A stretch of 64,000 nt of DNA, from NCBI RefSeq assembly GCF_900155475.1, contig NZ_FXAM01000001.1:4412881-4476880 (forward strand), read 5' to 3'. The first letter of the stretch is position 1, and each line of letters begins with the position of its first letter. The position numbers were made by a program, and so were the translations under genes. This document shows positions 52,280-60,038 of this stretch, in pieces. The notes under the pieces are model-generated. The model had not been told where the DNA came from, searched no databases, and saw only the letters and a list, made by a program, of their open reading frames with translations. The stretch comes from Methylomagnum ishizawai (GTDB lineage Bacteria; Pseudomonadota; Gammaproteobacteria; Methylococcales; Methylococcaceae).

Positions 52280-52335
52280 CTGGAGTCCAAAGTTTGCTTT
52301 GGACCGCCCCGGCCAAAGCAAGCTTTGGACTCCAG
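52280..52335. repeat. 23-bp inverted repeat with 10-base loop
   Basis: The arms 52280-52302 and 52313-52335 are reverse complements with one mismatch; each contains the sub-motifs GGAGTCCAAAG and GCTTTGG. It lies 78 bases after the sqr-like gene. It could act as a terminator although no T-run follows, or be a REP/MITE-type dispersed repeat. The rest of 52203-52532 contains only a possible extended -10 element (TGCTATAAA at 52396-52404) for the lipoprotein gene. Confidence 0.8.
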
Positions 52336-52532
52336 CCCTGGCGCGCTACCGCGTGCCACCGCCCCGGCCCGAATATTACAAAACAGCGGGCGATATGCTA
52401 TAAACCCCGCGCCTTGCAACGCCGGTCGATACCGCTGTCCACCGCCTTTCCCGCCCGGAAAAAAACCAAAAACCGCCGGTGGTTCCGCAACCCCGACCGG
52501 ATCGCCCCACTTCAAACATTGGCCTCAGAACC

Positions 52533-53189
52533 ATGACCCAACCACACTCCACACAGTCCTTCCCCCTCCTGAAAAGCGGCCTGTGCGCCCTGTCCATCGC
52601 GCTGGCCGCGGTGTTCGCGGCGGGCTGCGACAGCGGCCAGAGCGGCGGCGGCGGCGTCTCGGCCCCCGCCAGCGAGGAGGCCCATATCGCCGGCAATGTC
52701 CAGGACCAGCACGGCCCGATCATGGACGGCAAGGTCGAAGTCCACGACAAGAACGGCAAGCTCATCGTCAGCACCCCGCTGTCCGGCAATTCCAACCATT
52801 ACAACCTCACCGTGCCGGCCGGTACCCTCTATCCCATCGTGCTGACCGCGACCCCACCCGCGAATGACGTGGTCGGCCCGGTCAAGGCCGTGGTGACCAG
52901 CCCGCTGGCCGACCGCATGGACATCACCGACGTGACCACCATCGTGGTGGATTCCGCCCTGACCCTGGGCGGGCTGACCGCCGAAAACATCGCCAAGGCG
53001 TCCGGCGCGGCCATCGGCCTTAGGCAGCGCGAAGGCGTGAGCGCGGGCGCGGGCGGCGGTGGCAGCGGCGCGGGCCAGAGCGCCGGCGGCGTCAGCCGGG
53101 GCGGCCATGGCGGGCACGATATGTCCGGCATGGGCGGTGGCGCTGGCTCCAATAGCGGCGACCCCGCCATGCAAGGGATGCAGCACTGA
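52533..53189 (+). CDS. Lipoprotein of unknown function with Gly/His/Met-rich tail
   Basis: The 218-residue protein has a lipoprotein signal with lipobox FAAGC (Cys32). Residues about 50-110 look like a carboxypeptidase-regulatory-like or Ig-like beta domain (IAGNVQDQHGPIMDGKVEVHD, NLTVPAGTLYPIVLTATPP). The C-terminal 60 residues are almost all Gly, Ser, Ala, His and Met, ending GHDMSGMGGGAGSN and AMQGMQH. Such His/Met-rich tails can bind copper, which would suit a methanotroph, but this is inference. No family is recognised with confidence. Confidence 0.72.
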   Translation: MTQPHSTQSFPLLKSGLCALSIALAAVFAAGCDSGQSGGGGVSAPASEEAHIAGNVQDQHGPIMDGKVEVHDKNGKLIVSTPLSGNSNHYNLTVPAGTLYPIVLTATPPANDVVGPVKAVVTSPLADRMDITDVTTIVVDSALTLGGLTAENIAKASGAAIGLRQREGVSAGAGGGGSGAGQSAGGVSRGGHGGHDMSGMGGGAGSNSGDPAMQGMQH

Positions 53190-53210
53190 GCCGGGACGGC
53201 GGCTTCCCGC

Positions 53211-53250
53211 TAAAAAACGGCGGTGGGAACGACCCACCGCCGTTTTTTTA
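53211..53250. terminator. Bidirectional Rho-independent terminator between the lipoprotein gene and cyaA
   Basis: A 17-bp stem (53211-53227 with 53233-53249, core CGGCGGTGGG) has a 5-base loop, with A-run and T-run on either side. It can serve both the rightward lipoprotein gene and the leftward cyaA transcript. Confidence 0.93.
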
Positions 53251-53259
53251 GCGCCCGAG

Positions 53260-56073
53260 CTACGGCCTGGGCTGGTTCAAGCGCTGCTCGATCTTGCGCT
53301 TGTACAACAGGAAATGTACGGTCTGGAGCTGCTCCGCCGTCTCGACCCCCAGGATCGACAAGGGCAGGTCGATATCGCTGATATAGATCGGATAGCGCAG
53401 CCCGCTCCGGCGCAAGGCCAGGATGTGTTCTGCCGCCGCCGCGAACACATCCCGCCCGCTCTCCATGGACGAAAACTCCCGGTCGTCGCAGGCGATGGTA
53501 TACGCCGCCCGCCCCGGCCCGATCTCCTGGGCGAACACCCGCACCTCGATCTTTTTGCCGACCGCCCCCGGCGGGAACCCGGCGGGCCGCACGGCATATT
53601 CCCCCGCGCCATCGCGCTCGACCAGGTAATACTCGATCCCCGCCGCCGCCAGCACATAACGCTGCGCCACCGCTTCCAGGAACACCGCATACGGTCCCAG
53701 CACCACCGACGGTCCCAAAGGTTCGTGGACCCGATGGAACAAGGAGCCGCGCTCGTCCAGGACGAACACCCGCACCTGCGCCGCCTCCACCAGGCAGAAT
53801 ACCTGGACCGCCCCCGGCTTGTTGCGCCGGTAGAGCGCGGGCAAAGGGTCCGGCCCATCGCCCGCCAGGGCCGGATCGAAGCTCAAGGGCGCGAAGGCCG
53901 CCCTGGGCTCGGCCAGCTCGGTATAAAGCCGGTCCTCGTCGGGAATCTCCCGGAACTCCACTCCCAAAGGCAGGCGCTCGAACAAGAAATAAGAGCGCCC
54001 GCCCCGTACCAGGTAACGCGCCGCGCCCGTGCCGAACGCCGCCCGCAGGTCGCGGTACAAGGTTTCGACCCGGCCCGCGATGGTGCGGGCGCGGGTGGTG
54101 GAAAAGCAAAAACCGTGGAATTCCGGGGCGGCCCCGCCGGATTCGCCGACCAGTTCGGCCAAGCAGGCAAACAGCCCGCTCAAGCCCAGGTATTGATGGA
54201 CCAGGATTTCGCGCCAGGAAGTCAGGATCAAGGCATCGACCCGGTCGATCAGGTTGGCCCGCTCATAGCCATAGCTCAGGGCGTCGTAGCGGTTGCTGGC
54301 AGGCCGCAGGTTATCGCGGCGCTGGGCCTCGGCATCCACGCCCAGGTTGATGAACAAGGCCACGGCCACGGCGCGGGGGGGGCGGGTGTATTCGTCCAGG
54401 GTTTCCGATTCCGCCCGTTGCGCCTTGAATACCCCGGCCAGGGCGTCGCATACCTGCCTCAGCTCCGCAGGGCCGAATACGCTGTTCTGGGTTTCCAGGA
54501 ACGGATTCATCGATGGGCGGTACAGGCCGTTATGCACCAGCCAGGTGAGGTTTTCCAGGAGGCTCCGGGTTTTGCGGAGGATGGGCGGCGCGGCGGCGGC
54601 GCCCGTACGCCGCAGCGATAGCGCCCAGCCCGGTTCACCATCGGCCAGCCGGATTTCTTGCAAGGCGTAGTCCTCCGGCTCGATATGGTCACCGCCGTCC
54701 AGGCAGAGCGTGTCGATCTTACCCGGCTTGCGTTCCAGCGCGGCGGCCATGCGCCGCCCCAGCCGGATGATTTCCTCGCCCACCAAGGCCCGTCCGCCCG
54801 AATGCAGCAAGGCGAACCGGCGCATCCCTTCATAGCTCAGGCGCAGTTCGCCGGCGATGGCTTTCTGTTCTTCCAAGGCCGCCACGACGCGCCAACGGCG
54901 GCGCTGTTCGATGGCTTTGAGCCGGGCGGGGGTCCAACCCCAATCGCGCACCATCCGGGCCAGGACTTCGCGCCGCCGCGCCTTCTCGGCGGGAGCCGCC
55001 GTCACCGCCGCCATCAGCCCGTTGATCTTGAGGTAGAAGCTTTGGCGGGCCAATTCCAGCCGGGCGCTTTCGCCGCGCCCGAGCAGGTAGCGCTCGACCT
55101 TGCGGTACATCAGGAGATAGGAATCGAGTTCCTCGCTATCGGTACGGTCCTGGTACAAAGCCGCCTTCAAGCGGGTGCAAAGCCATTCGATGCGCGGGTA
55201 TTCGGCGCTGTAGCTCTCCATCAGCAGCAGTTTAAGCAGGGATTTGTGCGGGGAGGCGATGGCCTTGTTCAAATGCCACAGCGCCCCGCCCAGGAATTCC
55301 TCGGCCCGCACCTGTTCCAGCCCGCCGAAATCGATCAAATCGTCGGCGTTGACGAAGCGGTTGTCGATCAAATGGCGGAGGTATTCGTCATGGCGGTCCT
55401 CTTGCTCCGGCGGCACCAGCCACCAGCCCGGAATCCGGCCCGCCAGCCACACGCTGGTGCGGTAGAACTCCTCCAACAGCAAATGACGCTGCACGCTGCC
55501 GCAGCTCTCGGTCGAGACCGGCGTGCCCTGGCCTTGCCGGAACAGTTCGCTGTCGATGAAGAAGATATGGGCTTCCAAGCCCAGGGACGCGGCCCATTGC
55601 TCGATCCCCGCCGCCTTGCGGTGCAGTTCTTCCAAGCCGGATGCGGCCAGGCCGGGCCGGTGGCACAGCCAGATATCGAGGTCGCTTTTGCGGGAATAGG
55701 CGATGCTGCCGACACTGCCCATGAGGTAGAGGGCGTCGATGGGATATTCCGGGCGCAGGGCGCGGCTACGGGTCTCGAAGCTTTTGGAGAGCCGGGCGGC
55801 GCAGCGCAAAGTGGCACGGCCCGGTTGATAATCCGGGAGTCCGGCCGGGGTGTCGAGGCTGACGAAACCCGGCAGGTTGGGATGGTTGCAATGGAACAGC
55901 AAGGGCAGGAGGTCGAGGAATTCGCGCTGGCGGAGGGTCTGGCATTCCTGGATATGCTGGGCTTGCAGACGGTGCAGGTTCTTGAAGCGGCGCACCACGG
56001 TGGCGAGGTCGCGGCGGTCGATGTCCTCGCCGGGAACGCCAAGATGGATGGGACGGGCGTCGGGACCGGACAT
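53260..56073 (-). CDS. cyaA: Class I adenylate cyclase (CyaA)
   Basis: The 937-residue protein has the class I catalytic domain with the nucleotidyltransferase signature GSVGSIAYSRKSDLDIW (Ser120, Ser123, Asp131, Asp133), IDALYLMGS before it, and conserved blocks ESCGSVQRHLLLEEFYRTSVWLAGRIPGWWLVP (split here: QRHLLLEEFYRTS and GRIPGWWLVPP). It makes cAMP from ATP. The C-terminal half is the regulatory region and is about 90 residues longer than in Escherichia coli CyaA (848). It is the second gene after the PAS-GGDEF-like gene, 9 bases apart. Confidence 0.93.
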   Translation of the reverse strand: MSGPDARPIHLGVPGEDIDRRDLATVVRRFKNLHRLQAQHIQECQTLRQREFLDLLPLLFHCNHPNLPGFVSLDTPAGLPDYQPGRATLRCAARLSKSFETRSRALRPEYPIDALYLMGSVGSIAYSRKSDLDIWLCHRPGLAASGLEELHRKAAGIEQWAASLGLEAHIFFIDSELFRQGQGTPVSTESCGSVQRHLLLEEFYRTSVWLAGRIPGWWLVPPEQEDRHDEYLRHLIDNRFVNADDLIDFGGLEQVRAEEFLGGALWHLNKAIASPHKSLLKLLLMESYSAEYPRIEWLCTRLKAALYQDRTDSEELDSYLLMYRKVERYLLGRGESARLELARQSFYLKINGLMAAVTAAPAEKARRREVLARMVRDWGWTPARLKAIEQRRRWRVVAALEEQKAIAGELRLSYEGMRRFALLHSGGRALVGEEIIRLGRRMAAALERKPGKIDTLCLDGGDHIEPEDYALQEIRLADGEPGWALSLRRTGAAAAPPILRKTRSLLENLTWLVHNGLYRPSMNPFLETQNSVFGPAELRQVCDALAGVFKAQRAESETLDEYTRPPRAVAVALFINLGVDAEAQRRDNLRPASNRYDALSYGYERANLIDRVDALILTSWREILVHQYLGLSGLFACLAELVGESGGAAPEFHGFCFSTTRARTIAGRVETLYRDLRAAFGTGAARYLVRGGRSYFLFERLPLGVEFREIPDEDRLYTELAEPRAAFAPLSFDPALAGDGPDPLPALYRRNKPGAVQVFCLVEAAQVRVFVLDERGSLFHRVHEPLGPSVVLGPYAVFLEAVAQRYVLAAAGIEYYLVERDGAGEYAVRPAGFPPGAVGKKIEVRVFAQEIGPGRAAYTIACDDREFSSMESGRDVFAAAAEHILALRRSGLRYPIYISDIDLPLSILGVETAEQLQTVHFLLYKRKIEQRLNQPRP

Positions 56074-56082
56074 GCCCCGGCC

Positions 56083-56850
56083 TCAGCGCTGGGGCGGGGT
56101 GGGCAACAACCGCCGCAGGAGCTTGCGGGCGTCGTCGCCGGTGCGCCAATCGGTGGCGGACACCGCGATGGACCCGCCCCCGGCCCGGACCCGCGCCGCC
56201 CGTTCCGCCCCGAGCTTGGCGGCCAGCGCCTCGGCGGCGGCCAACCGGGTTTCCGGCAGCACCACTAGGAACGAGTTGGCGTCGAAACGGCCAATCTGGT
56301 CGGCCCAGCGCAGTTCGGCGTTCAATTCCTGGGCGACGCGCTTGAGCGCTTCGGGATCGGGTTCGCCGTCCGGCGGCAGGACGCGCAAGAGAATCGCCGC
56401 CAGCGGATTGCCGTAGCGGCGGCTGCGGCCCATTTGATTTTCCAGCGCCTGTAGGATGGCCCGGAGGTTGAGGACGCCGGTTGCGGGATCGCGGGTTTCG
56501 AGGCTCTGGGCCAGGGCGCGGTATTGGTCGCGTTCCTGGGCCAGCCGCGCCTCCGCGCCCATGTCCTCGAAGAAATAGGCGGTGCCGCCCGCCGCCAAGG
56601 GCGTCTGGGTACGCCGCCAATGGATGGCTCCGGCCACCGTCTCAAGCGTGCCTTCGGTGGCCGCGCCGAACCAAGCCGCGACCGGGGGTGCCGTCCAATC
56701 CAGCCCGACCAGCGCCACAGGTTCACCGCCGCACCAAGCCGCCCAGCGCCGGTTCGCCCAGGCGATCCGCCCGGCTTCGACGATCACGGCCCCGCAGGGA
56801 GCCGCGTCCAATACCTCGCGCAAGGCCAGCGCCGCCACCGAATTCCCCAT
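56083..56850 (-). CDS. PAS plus degenerate GGDEF-like domain protein
   Basis: The 255-residue protein has an N-terminal PAS-like domain (residues about 10-95, LDAAPCGAVIVEAGRIAWANRRW) and a GGDEF-fold domain (about 120-250). DPATGVLNLRAILQALENQ corresponds to the D-x-LTGLxNR helix. The signature RxGGDEF reads GRFDANSF (DANSF at 190-194), so the catalytic Gly-Gly-Asp/Glu-Glu is lost and cyclic-di-GMP synthesis is not expected. It is co-transcribed with cyaA, for which a regulatory partnership is possible. Its ATG lies 113 bases from the divergent YigZ gene. Confidence 0.78.
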   Translation of the reverse strand: MGNSVAALALREVLDAAPCGAVIVEAGRIAWANRRWAAWCGGEPVALVGLDWTAPPVAAWFGAATEGTLETVAGAIHWRRTQTPLAAGGTAYFFEDMGAEARLAQERDQYRALAQSLETRDPATGVLNLRAILQALENQMGRSRRYGNPLAAILLRVLPPDGEPDPEALKRVAQELNAELRWADQIGRFDANSFLVVLPETRLAAAEALAAKLGAERAARVRAGGGSIAVSATDWRTGDDARKLLRRLLPTPPQR

Positions 56851-56963
56851 GCATACTTACCTCGTGTCCGAGCGCCGTCGCGCTCTATCCGACAGTTTAC
56901 CGGAAGCGCGGGCCTTGCCCTATGATGGCGGTCCCCGCTCCACGCCCCACGGCCCGGCCTGCC

Positions 56964-57533
56964 ATGCTGTTGATCGAACAAAGCTCCGAAGTCCACCACA
57001 CCGTCAACCATTCCCGCTTCATCGGCTTCGCCCTGCCCTGCGCCGACGAGCGCGAACTGCGGGCGCGGCTGTCCCAGGTCGCCCGCCAACACGCCGACGC
57101 CCATCATCTGGCCTTCGCCTACCGCATCCAGACCGGGCAGGGGCTCGCCACCTATTGCACCGACGCGGGCGAACCCGGCGGCACGGCGGGACGGCCGATC
57201 CTGGCCCATCTGGAAGGCTTCGCCGTGGTGAACGCCGTGGTGGCGGTGATCCGCTATTTCGGCGGGATCAAGCTGGGAGCGGGCGGCTTGGTGCGGGCCT
57301 ATGGCGGCACCGCGAAACTGGCCTTGGAAGCCGCCCGGCTCATCCCCTATGTCGAATACACCCACATCCGCCTGAGCATCGCCTATCCCGACCTTCAACC
57401 GCTGACCTACGCCCTGGGCAAGGCGGGCGGGGAAATCCTGGCCAAGGACTTCGGGGCGCGGGTGGATTTGACCGTGAAGCTCCCCGCGCCGGAAGCCCCG
57501 GCCTTCCTGGCCCGGTTCGGCGGCAAACCCTGA
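56964..57533 (+). CDS. yigZ: YigZ/IMPACT family protein
   Basis: The 189-residue protein has the UPF0029 core FIGFALPCADERELRARLS, HHLAFAYRIQTGQG, DAGEPGGTAGRPIL and VIRYFGGIKLGAGGLVRAYG, and a C-terminal DUF1949 domain (YPDLQPLTYALGKAGGEIL). Relatives bind nucleic acids or affect ribosome-linked processes; the role is not settled. ATG 56964 was chosen since the family begins near this residue. Confidence 0.9.
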   Translation: MLLIEQSSEVHHTVNHSRFIGFALPCADERELRARLSQVARQHADAHHLAFAYRIQTGQGLATYCTDAGEPGGTAGRPILAHLEGFAVVNAVVAVIRYFGGIKLGAGGLVRAYGGTAKLALEAARLIPYVEYTHIRLSIAYPDLQPLTYALGKAGGEILAKDFGARVDLTVKLPAPEAPAFLARFGGKP

Positions 57534-57548
57534 CCCCGGGGAGATTCC

Positions 57549-57938
57549 ATGGACTTGATCGGACACCTCGACACCCCCGGCCTCCGCATCGCCCTGGTCG
57601 GCGCGACCGACGATCCCGGCAAATTCGGCGCGGCCATCTACCGCGACCTTAAGCGCAAGGGCTACCGGGTTTATCCCGTCAATCCACGCCGCGCCACGGT
57701 GGACGGCGACCCGACCTATGCCAAGCTCGGTGATTTGCCCGAGAAACCGGATTGGGTGAACCTGGTGGTTCCGCCCACCATCGGCCTCGCGGTGTTGCGC
57801 GAATGCCTGGCGCTTGGGCTGCAACGGGTGTGGTTACAACCGGGGGCCGAGGACGCGGCGATCCTGGGGTTCTTGGACGCGCACGGCTTCGCATACGTGG
57901 CCCGGCGCTGCATCATGGTGGAGAGCCGGGCGCAGTAA
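57549..57938 (+). CDS. CoA-binding (YccU-type Rossmann) protein
   Basis: The 129-residue protein is a single CoA_binding domain: RIALVGATDDPGKFGAAIYRDL, GYRVYPVNPRRATVDG, NLVVPPTIGLAVLREC and VWLQPGAEDAAIL, ending RRCIMVE. It is similar to YccU, which binds CoA in vitro; no reaction is known. It follows yigZ by 15 bases. Confidence 0.88.
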   Translation: MDLIGHLDTPGLRIALVGATDDPGKFGAAIYRDLKRKGYRVYPVNPRRATVDGDPTYAKLGDLPEKPDWVNLVVPPTIGLAVLRECLALGLQRVWLQPGAEDAAILGFLDAHGFAYVARRCIMVESRAQ

Positions 57939-58016
57939 TCATCCGTAGAGACGCCCCCTATCCACCCGCCCATAATCCGCGCCACCTTCCCCCGCACTCA
58001 GCAAGGAGCCACCACC

Positions 58017-58412
58017 ATGCCCACCAGGACCGCAGCCGGATTATGGGCGGCGTTCGCCGCCGCGCTGGTCGCTACCCCGACCCTCCTCCCCGCCTCGCCC
58101 GCCCAGGCCGAAGCCGCGCCGGAAGCCGGGAAATCGCCGGAAACCGGCAAACAACACATCCAGGCGGCCCTCAAACACGCCAAGGAAGCCGCTAGAAGCG
58201 GCAAGAAAGGCGATGCCAGCGTAGTCGCCCAGCACGCGCAACTGGCGAAAACCGAAGTCGAGGCGGCGCTGGGCCAAAGTCCCGACAATCCCCACCTCAA
58301 GGCCGCGCTGGACAGCCTGAACCAAGCCATCCGCCAGGGCGAATACGGCGGAGGCGAAGAAGCCAGAGCCGCCGCCCACGAAGCCGTCACCCACCTCAAA
58401 GCCGCCCAATAG
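58017..58412 (+). CDS. SmbP-like periplasmic metal-binding protein (copy 1)
   Basis: The 131-residue protein has a signal peptide (residues 1-31, ending PAQA) and a mature helical repeat with HAKEAARSGKKGDASVV, QHAQLAKTEVEAAL and AVTHLKAA. This is the pattern of small metal-binding protein SmbP of Nitrosomonas, a four-helix bundle that binds Cu and other divalent metals. Only about six histidines are present, fewer than in SmbP. AAGGAG precedes the ATG. A paralogue lies 169 bases downstream. Confidence 0.72.
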   Translation: MPTRTAAGLWAAFAAALVATPTLLPASPAQAEAAPEAGKSPETGKQHIQAALKHAKEAARSGKKGDASVVAQHAQLAKTEVEAALGQSPDNPHLKAALDSLNQAIRQGEYGGGEEARAAAHEAVTHLKAAQ

Positions 58413-58581
58413 CCCGGTCCCAGGTTTTTGGACGCGGGATGCAGCAACCGGGCTGGAGGCCGGTCTAAGGCTCACTTGCCAGGCGACCGGACCCGGTCCC
58501 CGGCGAGCCGACCCAGCCCATAAGGGTCGCACACCCACCCCGCACCACGGGGCAATACCAATAATCCCAATGGAGGATGCT

Positions 58582-58920
58582 ATGCGTGGAATCAACCTGT
58601 TCAGTCTGAAGGTCGGCGTCCTGGCCGCGCTGCTGGCCCTGAACCCAGCCATCGCCGCCGAGAACCACAAGGCCGAAGCCCTGAAACACGCCGAGGCCGC
58701 CGCCGAAAGCGGCAAGAAAGGCGATGCCCCGGCCGTGGTCACCCACGCCGAAGCCGCCAAACCCCATGTCGAGGCCGCCGAGAAGGAGAAAGCCAGCCCG
58801 CATTTCGAAGCCGCCGACAAGAGCCTCGACAGCGCTATCGAACATGGCAAGATGGGCCATGCCGACCTCGCGGGCAAAGCCGCCGAGGAAGCCGTCACCC
58901 ACCTGAAGGCCGCGCCCTAG
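58582..58920 (+). CDS. SmbP-like periplasmic metal-binding protein (copy 2)
   Basis: The 112-residue paralogue of the preceding gene has a signal peptide (residues 1-22, ending AIA) and a mature helical protein with KHAEAAAESGKKGDAPAVV, THAEAAKPHVEAAEKEK, IEHGKMGHADLAGKAAEE and AVTHLKAA. It has about eight histidines. GGAGG lies 5 bases before the ATG; the ATG at 58570 is inside that site and is less likely. Tandem duplication is evident from shared ESGKKGDA-type and AVTHLKAA segments. Confidence 0.75.
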   Translation: MRGINLFSLKVGVLAALLALNPAIAAENHKAEALKHAEAAAESGKKGDAPAVVTHAEAAKPHVEAAEKEKASPHFEAADKSLDSAIEHGKMGHADLAGKAAEEAVTHLKAAP

Positions 58921-58954
58921 GCCCCCGCGCCGGACGGGCCATCCGCCCGGCGCC

Positions 58955-59878
58955 TCACTCCCTCCCCGTGAATTTGCCCTTCCTGTCGCCGTAGCGCCCG
59001 GCCACCGCCGCCCATTCCCCCACCTGCCAGAACACCGGATCGATCTTGCCTTCCGCCGCGGGTTCGAGCTTGGGATCGAGTCCGGGGAAAAAATCGAAGC
59101 CGGTACGGCGCTCCACCTCGTCCACCGTCACCACGAAACGATCCAGCGACTCGTTGCCCCGCACCGTCTGCGGCACCACCACGGCCAGGAACCGGGGCGC
59201 GCCGTCCGCGCCCTGGGCCGCGTAAATCTTGTAGCAGGCATCCGGCACCTCGACCCGGAACGCCGATTTGAGCCGTTCGGTGCCGCCCTCGAACACCGGC
59301 CCGGTGACGACCCACAGCTTGCCGAGGCGCGGGGCCAGCCGGTCCAGTTCCATTTCTTCCAGCCGTTCCCACACCCGTTCGTTCAGCGCCGCCGTCTGCG
59401 GCACGATATTGGTCATCAGGAAGGTATCGCGCTGGCCGGCCCGGCCATACAGCAGGCTGATGGCATGGTTCGGGGCCATGTGGCCGCGGTCGTAGCCGCT
59501 CTTGTCGTAATCGTCGTGGCCGATACGGGTCAGGCTGCGCCCGTCGGCGATGAAACGGTTGAGGCGCTTGAGGTGCGGGGCGTCGGCGGGCGGGGCCGAA
59601 AGGGCGTAGATCACCCACAAAGGATCGCCGCGCAATTCCGAGTAACCCGCCAGATAGCCCTGGTTGCGGAACACCCGCGTCCAGGTCATGGGATCGGCCC
59701 AACGGGTGGCTTGCGGCAGGCCCAGATAGGCCATCTGTGGCCGGACATATAGCGCTTCGTAGCCATACCAGCCCCCCAGTCCGGCCAGCGCCAACAACAA
59801 GGCCACGGGATTGCCGCGGCCCCAGCGCCACACCCCGGCGAACAGCGCCCATAGCGCCAACAGCTTGCGTAGATTCAC
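58955..59878 (-). CDS. DNA/RNA non-specific endonuclease (NUC1/DRGH type) with N-terminal membrane anchor
   Basis: The 307-residue protein has the beta-beta-alpha-metal nuclease motif DRGHMAPNHAISLLYG (Asp-Arg-Gly-His with the catalytic His, then the metal-binding Asn) and NIVPQTAALNERVWERLE. One hydrophobic segment at about residues 20-42 (PVALLLALAGLGGWYGYEAL) would anchor it in the membrane or act as an uncleaved signal, placing the nuclease in the periplasm. GTG 59878 was chosen; TTG 59893 would add 5 residues. No immunity or inhibitor gene is seen beside it. Its role may be nucleotide scavenging. Confidence 0.85.
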   Translation of the reverse strand: MNLRKLLALWALFAGVWRWGRGNPVALLLALAGLGGWYGYEALYVRPQMAYLGLPQATRWADPMTWTRVFRNQGYLAGYSELRGDPLWVIYALSAPPADAPHLKRLNRFIADGRSLTRIGHDDYDKSGYDRGHMAPNHAISLLYGRAGQRDTFLMTNIVPQTAALNERVWERLEEMELDRLAPRLGKLWVVTGPVFEGGTERLKSAFRVEVPDACYKIYAAQGADGAPRFLAVVVPQTVRGNESLDRFVVTVDEVERRTGFDFFPGLDPKLEPAAEGKIDPVFWQVGEWAAVAGRYGDRKGKFTGRE

Positions 59879-60038
59879 GGTATCGCACCCCAAAACATGG
59901 CAAAATCGGGAATTTTACCGGCGGTTCCGGGTTCGGAAACCCTCCGCCCCGGCTTCTACCCTGCCGCCTATCCCCCTAAAATCCGTCATCTTATTCAAAT
60001 CATCCAAGATCATCGTTCAAATAGGGAGGGGCAATTCG

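Noticed and set aside
56083-56850. Active diguanylate cyclase
   Set aside because: The GGDEF motif is DANSF, lacking the residues needed for metal and GTP catalysis.
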